Part shown: positions 7,629 through 13,024 of the stretch, piece by piece | Position numbering within the stretch: position 1 is the first letter of the stretch | Layout of the letters: each line of letters starts with the position of its first letter | Assembly (NCBI GenBank): GCA_944386375.1 | Contig: CALXAW010000031.1 | Location: 1 to 13,024, forward strand | Origin: an uncultured Clostridia bacterium | GTDB lineage: Bacteria > Bacillota > Clostridia > TANB77 > CAG-508 | Length of the DNA stretch: 13,024 bases | Direction: 5' to 3' | Made by a program: the position numbers and the translations under genes | The notes under the pieces: generated by a model | Told to the model about the DNA's origin: nothing | The model's database searches: none | The model's input: only the letters and a program-made list of their open reading frames with translations

Positions 7629-8075
7629 TTATTGAGCGTTTTTTCTATTGTCTGTACAATCACATATAGAATCTATTGTATTAAATACTTCTTTTTTACC
7701 TAATTTACAATCATGATTTATTAAATCCCCTATTGTTAAAACTCCTATTATTTTTCCATTTTCTAATACTGGCATTCTTCTTACTTGATTATCTACCATT
7801 TTACTTTCTACATTTGACATTTCTTCATTTGAGTCACATGAACAAACATTACAAGTCATAATATCACTTATTGGTGTTTGTTTTAAATCTTTACCACATG
7901 CTACACCTCTCAAAACTATATCTCTATCTGTTACAATACCTACCATGCAATTTTTATTATCACAAACAGGTATACAACCTACATGCTGTTCGTTCATCAT
8001 TTTTGCTACATCAAAAACAGAACAACTTGGAGTACAACTACAAACATTATTAGACATACATTCTTTAGCTTTCAT
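7629..8075 (-). CDS. Cysteine-rich tandem CBS-domain protein
   Basis: Two CBS domains make up nearly all of the 148 residues (about 4-60 and 70-123). Each ends with the usual strand-helix motif: VGIVTDRDIVLRG (45-57) and IGVLTIGDLIN (110-120). Stand-alone CBS pairs usually bind adenine nucleotides and act as regulatory modules; no catalytic domain is present. The protein is odd in having 14 cysteines (positions 6, 12, 14, 18, 34, 38, 43, 60, 75, 78, 80, 123, 138, 140). The same VCSC tetrapeptide opens both domains (11-14 and 77-80), and a CDC ends the protein. This suggests metal binding or thiol redox chemistry, which is inference. The ATG at 8075 has AAGGTGG 8 bases upstream. Hairpins on both sides imply a single-gene transcript. 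Confidence 0.9.
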   Translation of the reverse strand: MKAKECMSNNVCSCTPSCSVFDVAKMMNEQHVGCIPVCDNKNCMVGIVTDRDIVLRGVACGKDLKQTPISDIMTCNVCSCDSNEEMSNVESKMVDNQVRRMPVLENGKIIGVLTIGDLINHDCKLGKKEVFNTIDSICDCTDNRKNAQ

Positions 8076-8125
8076 TTAAAATACCACCTTTCAAAAAAAC
8101 ACTACAATAATATTTTTTGCAAACG

Positions 8126-8184
8126 AAAAAAAATTATTCATTATTAATACTAACCAGAAAGTGATACTTTCTGATTAGTATTAA
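8126..8184 (-). terminator. Terminator after the proline-tailed gene
   Basis: A 19-bp stem (8144-8162 with 8166-8184, 3-base loop) lies between two minus-strand genes. Its single irregular pair is C/A if read from the plus strand but G.U in minus-strand RNA, so the fold belongs to the minus transcript. An 8-base T-run (8126-8133 on the minus strand) follows 10 bases after the stem. Confidence 0.65.
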
Positions 8185-8247
8185 AGTCGCTCCGCTTCAA
8201 CATTTTTAATATCTATTATTTGCATTTTGTGGTAATTTTTACTAAAT

Positions 8248-8832
8248 TTAATACTCATATATGTCATAATATCTAGGCATAATTGGTGGTCTATCTGGTC
8301 CCGGAAATGGTGGTCTATGTGGTGGGTTCGGTCTCATAGGCGGTCTGTGTGGTGGCCTATTTTCTGGCCTTCCTGTTAGTTCTCTTAACAATAATATTGT
8401 TATTAAATCCTTAAGCAAGAAATTACCTTGTCTTGTTTCTTTTGGTTTAGATTTATTATTTTCTTTTACATCTTGCTTTACAGCTTTACTTTCTAAATTG
8501 TTACCTGATGCTCTTGTATTATTTGTTATATTAATATTTACATTTATAGGGTCATTTGGTTCTATTGCATTATATATTTCTTCTGTCATCTCTTCTACTA
8601 ACTCTTTTGATAATGCTCTAGTATTTTTCATACAAGCTTTTTGTACCATAGGATATATAATAGTATATATCTCTGGGTAACACTCTTCTAAGTTAACATT
8701 TATATTTGCTCTGCCCTCATACATATTATTGCAATAGCAATAATTATCACTCATTGGAGTGTATGTATTATTATAGTTTGTCGGAAATCCAAGTACATTT
8801 TGCATATACTCTTCGTAAGATTGATTAAACAT
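8248..8832 (-). CDS. Uncharacterised protein with proline/arginine-rich tail
   Basis: I do not recognise a named family. The 194-residue protein has a Tyr/Asn-rich N-terminus with YCYC (31-34), a compact helical part (about 47-92: EECYPEIYTIIYPM, then ALSKELVEEMTEEIYNAI), an Asn-rich polar linker (93-135), a hydrophobic segment NFLLKDLITILLLREL (137-152), and a tail with 15 prolines in residues 156-186 built from RPP-type repeats, ending in aromatic residues. The hydrophobic segment is short and may be an amphipathic or membrane-associated helix rather than a full transmembrane span. Tyr-, Asn- and Pro-rich low-complexity ends resemble spore-surface proteins, but that is speculation. The AAGGAGG ribosome binding site is 9 bases before the ATG at 8832 and lies inside a long stem (8833-8885). 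The gene is 62 bases downstream of murD. Confidence 0.85.
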   Translation of the reverse strand: MFNQSYEEYMQNVLGFPTNYNNTYTPMSDNYCYCNNMYEGRANINVNLEECYPEIYTIIYPMVQKACMKNTRALSKELVEEMTEEIYNAIEPNDPINVNINITNNTRASGNNLESKAVKQDVKENNKSKPKETRQGNFLLKDLITILLLRELTGRPENRPPHRPPMRPNPPHRPPFPGPDRPPIMPRYYDIYEY

Positions 8833-8885
8833 AAAAATAAACCTCCTTATAATTTATCATATATTATTCAAGGAGATTTATTTTT
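8833..8885 (-). promoter_or_regulatory. 16-bp stem that sequesters the ribosome binding site
   Basis: In minus-strand RNA, 8885-8870 (AAAAATAAATCTCCTT) pairs with 8848-8833 (AAGGAGGTTTATTTTT): 16 consecutive pairs, one of them U.G, with a 21-base AT-rich loop. The whole AAGGAGG (8848-8842) is in the stem, and the ATG at 8832 directly follows its last base. As DNA the irregular pair would be a mismatch, so the pairing is an RNA feature of the coding strand. The A-rich upstream and U-rich downstream arms also look like an intrinsic terminator for murD, whose stop codon is 10 bases away. A TATAAT at 8894-8899 (minus strand) overlapping the murD stop could start transcripts just before the stem, though its -35 is weak. 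Confidence 0.65.
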
Positions 8886-8894
8886 GTTACTAAA

Positions 8895-10298
8895 TTATAC
8901 TAATTTATTTACTAGTCTTTTAAATTGCTCACCACGATCTGCAAAATTTTTAAACATATCAAAACTTGCACTTGCAGGAGAAAATAGTACTATTTGCCCT
9001 GGTTTTGCATACTTATTTGCTAAGCTAATTGCATGTTCTAAGCTTTTACACATATAAATATCTAGTTTTTTATGTTCTTTTTCTAATTCTTCTTTTACTG
9101 CATCAAATATTTTATCTGATGTTTGCCCCATTAATATAAGTGTTTTTACTTTTTTTACTATTGGTTTTGCAATAGGTGTATAATCTAAGTTTTTGTCATA
9201 TCCACCTGCTATTAAAACAATACCTTCATCAAATGAATTTAGTCCAGCTATTGTTCTTGTTGGAGATGAACTAACAGAATCATTATACCATTTTATTTTA
9301 TTTACTTCTTTTACAAGTTCTAATCTATGTTCTACACCGTCAAATTCTTTTATAGCCTCTACAGCTGTATCTAAATCTGTTATTGTTCTTGTTGCTGCTA
9401 TTGCTGCACATATATTTTCAAAGTTATGTACTCCACGTAATTTAACATCTTTTACATTTAAAATATGCTTTCTTAATCCATCTTCACATTCTTTTATTAC
9501 ATCTTTATCTACAATATAGCCATTGTTTAATTTTTGTTTACTACTAAAATATATAACCTTTCCATTAGCTTCTGCCGAAATCTCTTTGGTAATTTCGTTA
9601 TCATAATTTGTTACTAAAATACCTTCTTCATTTTGGTATTTAAATATATTTTTCTTAGAATCTATATATTCGTCATAATCTTTATGTATATTTAAATGGT
9701 TTGGGGTTATATTTGTTATAACAGAAATTTGTGGACTTACCTTCATTCCCATAAGTTGAAAACTACTTAATTCTAAAACCACAATATCTTCTGGTTTCAT
9801 TTCATTTAATCTTGTAAATAGCGGTGTTCCTATATTTCCACCTAAAAAGCAATCATAACCAGCTTTTTTAGCTATTTGATAAATTAAACTTGTTGTTGTT
9901 GTTTTACCATCACTTCCTGTTATACCAATTACTTTTGATGGGCACATTTCTATTAACATTTCTATTTCTGTTGTTACAATTGCACCTCTATCGCTTTCTG
10001 CTTCTAGCATTGGATGTGTTGGCAATATACTTGGAGATCTAAAAATCAAGTCAAAACCTACTAGTTTTGATAATGCATTTTTACCAAGTGAAAACTCCAT
10101 AGCATATTTAGTTATTTTGTCCATTATATCTTTAGGAATTGCATCTATTTCTTTTTCGTCAAATACTGTAACTTGAGCCTTGTTATCATGCAAATAATCT
10201 ATTAATGGTAAATTGCTTACTCCTAACCCCAATATTGCTACTTTTCTATTTTCTAAGTATTTATTAAATTCTATCAATTTTGTATTTACATATTCCAA
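8895..10298 (-). CDS. murD: UDP-N-acetylmuramoylalanine--D-glutamate ligase
   Basis: MurD adds D-glutamate to UDP-MurNAc-L-alanine with ATP in the cytoplasm, the second amino acid step of peptidoglycan precursor synthesis. The 467-residue protein shows the N-terminal Rossmann-like VAILGLGVSN, the Mur-ligase P-loop GITGSDGKTTTT (about 125-136), the central-domain NHLNIHKDYDEYIDSK, the HRLELV segment opening the C-terminal domain, the YNDSVSSSPTRT loop, and the ending FSPASASFDMFKNFADRGEQF typical of MurD. The frame is open to 10382, but that would run into the upstream gene. I chose the TTG at 10298 because AGGAG (10307-10311) is 8 bases upstream, and the resulting length fits the family. The start is 17 bases after the stop of the kinase-like gene, so the two are probably co-transcribed. 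Confidence 0.96.
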   Translation of the reverse strand: MEYVNTKLIEFNKYLENRKVAILGLGVSNLPLIDYLHDNKAQVTVFDEKEIDAIPKDIMDKITKYAMEFSLGKNALSKLVGFDLIFRSPSILPTHPMLEAESDRGAIVTTEIEMLIEMCPSKVIGITGSDGKTTTTSLIYQIAKKAGYDCFLGGNIGTPLFTRLNEMKPEDIVVLELSSFQLMGMKVSPQISVITNITPNHLNIHKDYDEYIDSKKNIFKYQNEEGILVTNYDNEITKEISAEANGKVIYFSSKQKLNNGYIVDKDVIKECEDGLRKHILNVKDVKLRGVHNFENICAAIAATRTITDLDTAVEAIKEFDGVEHRLELVKEVNKIKWYNDSVSSSPTRTIAGLNSFDEGIVLIAGGYDKNLDYTPIAKPIVKKVKTLILMGQTSDKIFDAVKEELEKEHKKLDIYMCKSLEHAISLANKYAKPGQIVLFSPASASFDMFKNFADRGEQFKRLVNKLV

Positions 10299-10306
10299 AG
10301 TTATCA

Positions 10307-10311
10307 CTCCT
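10307..10311 (-). promoter_or_regulatory. Ribosome binding site fixing the murD TTG start
   Basis: AGGAG on the minus strand, 8 bases before TTG at 10298, lies in the 17-base gap after the upstream stop. No ATG in this frame has comparable support. Confidence 0.8.
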
Positions 10312-10315
10312 AACT

Positions 10316-11014
10316 TTAAGCTAATGCTTCTATTTTTACATATTCTAATACTTTTTTTGTTGCTTCTTCTACAGATGTACAATTAGTTACATCTATTACT
10401 TGAGTCTTATCATAAATATTGTAATACCCAGAATCATCTTGTAACTCATCTCTTTTTCTTATTGTTTGCTCTATTTGCTTTTTAGATATTTTGCCTTTAT
10501 ATTGTATGTATTTTCTTCTAATACGTTCCTGTAATTCTGCTATTATAAAAAAATGATATGTTACATCTGGATACATTTTTACAATATCTCTTGAAGATAA
10601 TATTACATTATATTTTGCTCTAAAACTATCTATTAATAATTTTCCAAATTCATATAATTTTGTATTATCTGCAACATTACTAATCATAGATACAGCCATA
10701 GATGACTTTTCAGATTGTAATTCTTCGATGTTTAGCTTTTTTCCATCCATATACATAACAGTTTCTCTGTTTTCTAATTTTATTTCTAGCTTAAGTTTTT
10801 TCATAATTTCTGTTATATCTATATTTTTCATTTTTTTAGTTAATAGCTTTAAGTCTGTTCCAGAGTTAATAATTCCATTTACAATTGCTCTATATATGTT
10901 GCCACCATGTAAAATTATAGAATTAGGTATATATTTTAATAATTCTTTCGAAATAGAAGTTTTACCAGAACCTACCAGTCCTTCTATTCCTATAACAATA
11001 TTTTTATTTTCCAT
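10316..11014 (-). CDS. Divergent cytidylate-kinase-like protein
   Basis: The 232-residue P-loop kinase follows the cytidylate kinase (Cmk) plan. It has Walker A GLVGSGKT (12-19), GGNIYRAI (37-44, matching GAMYRA in Cmk), an MDGKKL...EKSSMAVSMISNVA segment (89-115) corresponding to the Cmk stretch around 'NGEDV...VS.A', SSRDIVKMYPDV (140-151, in place of DGRDIGTVVFPDA), RIRRKY (164-169), and RDELQDDS (188-195) followed by VIDVTNCTSVEEA. Cmk phosphorylates CMP and dCMP. The loss of the DG before 'RD', and of the Arg that usually follows the 'DS' motif, makes the substrate uncertain, so no symbol is given. The ATG at 11014 has AAAGGAA 7 bases upstream. It is the first gene of a likely two-gene unit with murD, driven by the promoter at 11053-11081. 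A standard Cmk elsewhere in the genome would imply a different role. Confidence 0.85.
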   Translation of the reverse strand: MENKNIVIGIEGLVGSGKTSISKELLKYIPNSIILHGGNIYRAIVNGIINSGTDLKLLTKKMKNIDITEIMKKLKLEIKLENRETVMYMDGKKLNIEELQSEKSSMAVSMISNVADNTKLYEFGKLLIDSFRAKYNVILSSRDIVKMYPDVTYHFFIIAELQERIRRKYIQYKGKISKKQIEQTIRKRDELQDDSGYYNIYDKTQVIDVTNCTSVEEATKKVLEYVKIEALA

Positions 11015-11029
11015 TTTAAAATTCCTTTT

Positions 11030-11066
11030 AACTGTTATACATTTACCATAACATTATATAACAGTT
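11030..11066. repeat. Operator-like inverted repeat at the kinase promoter
   Basis: AACTGTTATA (11030-11039) and TATAACAGTT (11057-11066) are exact reverse complements 17 bases apart. The right half overlaps the -10 box and spacer of the minus-strand promoter, a position suited to repression. Alternatively it is the foot of a leader hairpin. Confidence 0.4.
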
Positions 11067-11081
11067 TTTTCAAAAATACAA
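11053..11081 (-). promoter_or_regulatory. Sigma-A promoter of the kinase-murD unit
   Basis: On the minus strand TTGTAT (11076-11081) and TATAAT (11053-11058) are 17 bases apart, with a likely start near 11046, about 32 bases before the ATG. Confidence 0.65.
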
Positions 11082-11115
11082 TAGATGGTTTATATTATTT
11101 ATTTTAACTTAAAAT

Positions 11116-11145
11116 GAATATTTATTTATTATTTTGGTAAGAATA
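11116..11145 (+). promoter_or_regulatory. Forespore sigma-F-like promoter before the micro-ORF
   Basis: GAATA (11116-11120), a spacer of exactly 15 bases, and GGTAAGAATA (11136-11145) fit the Bacillus subtilis sigma-F pattern as I remember it (GYWTA, 15, GGnrAnAnTw). The only mismatch is at -35 position 2. Transcription would begin about 12-15 bases before the ribosome binding site. Consensus recall and AT-richness limit confidence. Confidence 0.4.
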
Positions 11146-11178
11146 TCTTTAATTAGAGTGAAGTGGAGGTGCTTTAAA

Positions 11179-11262
11179 ATGAAAGAAAAAGGAAATAAGA
11201 AAAACAATAAAAATAACCAAAACAAAAACAATGGCAACAACAACAATAATAATGAAGAATAA
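11179..11262 (+). CDS. Asparagine-rich 27-residue micro-protein
   Basis: ATG at 11179 opens a 27-codon frame ending in TAA at 11260-11262. GGAGG (11165-11169) lies 9 bases upstream, and a strong hairpin (11268-11299) begins 5 bases after the stop. The peptide starts MKEKGNKKNNKNN and ends in a run of six Asn followed by Glu-Glu; 14 of 27 residues are Asn and 6 are Lys. It is basic, hydrophilic, and lacks any signal peptide, Cys or hydrophobic residue beyond Met1. The gene stands alone between the divergent kinase-murD unit and the convergent hydrogenase gene. With the sigma-F-like promoter, a small forespore protein analogous to minor small acid-soluble spore proteins is plausible, but I recognise no family. 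A chance ORF in A-rich sequence is possible, although RBS, spacing and terminator all fit a gene. Confidence 0.6.
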   Translation: MKEKGNKKNNKNNQNKNNGNNNNNNEE

Positions 11263-11267
11263 TTGTT

Positions 11268-11299
11268 TTAGAGGTATAGGAAAGTTCCTATACCTCTAA
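11268..11299. terminator. Hairpin between convergent micro-ORF and hydrogenase gene
   Basis: TTAGAGGTATAGGA (11268-11281) pairs perfectly with TCCTATACCTCTAA (11286-11299), 14 pairs around a 4-base loop. It follows the micro-ORF by 5 bases and the minus-strand hydA stop by 57. T-runs are weak on both sides, so a shared two-way terminator is likely but not textbook. Confidence 0.6.
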
Positions 11300-11356
11300 G
11301 ACAAAAGTTGTATATTTATACTAATTAGTACACAAATTTTATTTCATATGATAAAA

Positions 11357-13024
11357 CTAATCTAAATTATATTTTTTTCTTGCAACATATTTTGTGTGTA
11401 ATAATTCGTGTGCTAAATGACCACCGGGTTCTCCTAAATAGTCTTTATATATTTTTTTAAGCACAGGGTTTTCGTGTGATTTTCTTATTGTGCTTTTTTC
11501 GTCAATTGTGTAAAGAGCATCTGCTCTTAGTTTTCTTACATCAACTTCTGAACGGATTTTAGAACTTTTAATAGGTTGACCTCCACCCATTATACATCCC
11601 CCTGGACATGCCATTATTTCTACAAATTGATAATCTGCTTTTCCACTTTTTATTTCTTCTAAGACTTTTCTTGCATTTGCTAAGCCACTTGCTGTTGCTA
11701 CCTTTATTTGTTTACCAGCAATTTCTACAGTTGCTTTTCTAATTTGCTTTTTGCCTCTAACTTGTTCAAATTCTATTTTTTCTAAATCTTTTCCAGTTAA
11801 TATATCTTGTGCTGTTCTTAGTGCCGCTTCCATAACTCCACCAGTTGTTCCAAAAATAGCTGCTGCTCCTGTAGCCTCTCCCATAGGATTGTCAAAACTA
11901 CTATCTTCTAGTTTTACAAAATCAATATTTGCTTGTTTAATCATTCTTGCAAGCTCTCTGGTTGTAATTGTATAATCTACATTTGAAAGACCATTATTAG
12001 AAAGCTCTTCTCTTTGTGTCTCAAATTTCTTTGCAATACATGGCATTACAGAAACAACTACAATTTTTTTAGGGTCTATTTTCTCTTTTTCTGCATAATA
12101 TGATTTAACTAGTGCTCCAAACATCTCGTGTGGAGATTTACAGCTAGATAAGTGTGGTAACAATTCTGGGTAGTTCATTTCTATAAATTTTACCCAAGCT
12201 GGGCAGCAAGATGTAATCATAGGTAATGTTTGATTTTGTTTAAATCTTTCTACAAATTCTGTTGCTTCTTCCATTATTGTAAAATCTGCACCTGTATTTG
12301 TATCAAACACTTTGTCAAAGCCTAATCTTTTTAATGCTGTTACCATTTTACCTGCAACATTTGTACCAATTTTCATTCCAAATTCTTCGCCTAACGCTAC
12401 TCTTACAGATGGAGCTGTTTGTACTACTACATATGAATCTGGATCTTTTAATTTTACCCATACATCATTTATATTTTCTTTTTCGTGTAATGCACCTGTT
12501 GGGCAAGACTGTATACATTGCCCACAAAATGTACAATTTACATCATTTAAGCTATGGTCACCTACTGTTGATATACAAGATTCAAAGCCTCTATTTATGC
12601 AATCTATTGCCCCTATATCTTGAACATTTTTACAGGTAGCAACACATCTTCTACATAATATACATTTATTAAAATCTCTTACTATAGATGGAGATTTGTC
12701 ATCTATTTTATGTTCTGTCCTTGCTCCCGGAAATTGTACATCTAATATATTAAATTTTGTTGCTAATGTTTGTAATTCGCAATTTCCAGAACGTGTACAA
12801 GTTAGGCAATCTTTAGAATGATTTGATATTATTAAATCTAAAATAGTACGCCTTGCTTCTAATACATTTTTTGTATGTGTATGTACAACCATTCCTTCTT
12901 CTACTTTTTGTATACATGAAGTTGCAAAGCCTCTTCTTCCTTCAACTTCTACTATACACATTCTGCAGTCTCCAACTTCATTTATCTCTTTTAGAAAGCA
13001 TAAAGTTGGTATATCTATTCCTGC
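11357..13024 (-). CDS. hydA: [FeFe] hydrogenase catalytic subunit, HydA/HndD type (5' end outside window)
   Basis: 555 residues are visible and the frame runs off the right edge. About 20 N-terminal residues are probably missing. The order is a [2Fe-2S] ferredoxin domain (its Cys residues begin at the edge, e.g. GDCRMC), the His-ligated cluster motif HSKDCLTCTRSGNC, two [4Fe-4S] repeats (CILCRRCVATC and CTFCGQCIQSCP), and the H-cluster domain with all three signatures: TSCCPAW (near 12194-12214), MPCIAKKFE (near 12020-12047) and EIMACPGGCIMGGGQP (near 11573-11620). A C-terminal small-subunit-like segment follows. The enzyme reduces protons or oxidises H2 in the cytoplasm. This modular form is usually the catalytic subunit of NAD(P)H/ferredoxin-linked, often electron-bifurcating, complexes with HydB/HydC (HndA-C) partners, expected upstream beyond the window. 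All active-site cysteines are present. It points to a fermentative anaerobe. Confidence 0.96.
   Translation of the reverse strand, partial: AGIDIPTLCFLKEINEVGDCRMCIVEVEGRRGFATSCIQKVEEGMVVHTHTKNVLEARRTILDLIISNHSKDCLTCTRSGNCELQTLATKFNILDVQFPGARTEHKIDDKSPSIVRDFNKCILCRRCVATCKNVQDIGAIDCINRGFESCISTVGDHSLNDVNCTFCGQCIQSCPTGALHEKENINDVWVKLKDPDSYVVVQTAPSVRVALGEEFGMKIGTNVAGKMVTALKRLGFDKVFDTNTGADFTIMEEATEFVERFKQNQTLPMITSCCPAWVKFIEMNYPELLPHLSSCKSPHEMFGALVKSYYAEKEKIDPKKIVVVSVMPCIAKKFETQREELSNNGLSNVDYTITTRELARMIKQANIDFVKLEDSSFDNPMGEATGAAAIFGTTGGVMEAALRTAQDILTGKDLEKIEFEQVRGKKQIRKATVEIAGKQIKVATASGLANARKVLEEIKSGKADYQFVEIMACPGGCIMGGGQPIKSSKIRSEVDVRKLRADALYTIDEKSTIRKSHENPVLKKIYKDYLGEPGGHLAHELLHTKYVARKKYNLD

Noticed and set aside
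10299..10382. N-terminal extension of murD to 10382
   Set aside because: It would overlap the upstream kinase-like gene and exceed the family length. TTG at 10298 has AGGAG at good spacing.
11319..11330. Palindrome TACTAATTAGTA between the micro-ORF hairpin and hydA
   Set aside because: Twelve bases of AT-rich palindrome is expected by chance here and has no loop or positional logic.

Overview
The window is strongly AT-rich, and almost all genes lie on the minus strand with consensus GGAGG-type ribosome binding sites. Its content suggests an anaerobic, spore-forming member of the Clostridia (Bacillota): a modular [FeFe] hydrogenase, a YtvI-type sporulation membrane protein, a TyrZ-type tyrosyl-tRNA synthetase, and SecA with a C-terminal SEC-C zinc tail. 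No rRNA, tRNA, CRISPR array or insertion sequence was found.

Layout, left to right. (1) 1-1523 is the edge of an integrated mobile element. It holds the 5' end of an unknown small gene, a phage/ICE-type tyrosine recombinase, and a 170-bp int-secA spacer with three copies of TGTCATCC, a candidate attachment or recombinase-binding region. (2) 1524-5512 is a housekeeping pair, tyrS then secA, driven by a clear sigma-A promoter just upstream of tyrS. (3) 5513-6449 holds a perfect 23-bp inverted repeat between divergent genes, a plus-strand DUF1980 (YcgQ-like) membrane-anchored protein, and a GC-rich structured element closed by a long AT stem. That element fills the whole gap between the convergent DUF1980 and ytvI genes. 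(4) 6450-8832 holds three minus-strand genes separated by hairpins: ytvI, a cysteine-rich CBS-domain protein, and a proline-tailed protein of unknown function. The start region of the last gene is buried in a 16-bp stem. (5) 8895-11014 is a cytidylate-kinase-like gene followed by murD (peptidoglycan precursor synthesis), with a sigma-A-like promoter at 11053-11081. (6) 11015-11356 contains a 27-residue asparagine-rich micro-ORF on the plus strand with a strong ribosome binding site, a downstream hairpin and a forespore-sigma-like promoter. (7) 11357 to the right edge is most of a HydA/HndD-type [FeFe] hydrogenase.

The coding genes are mostly recognisable housekeeping, sporulation or fermentation genes. 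The less expected content is in the spacers: the structured RNA candidate at 6289-6434, the start-sequestering stem at 8833-8885, the micro-ORF at 11179-11262, and the att-like repeats next to the integrase. All folding and motif calls were made by eye, without any computation or database search.
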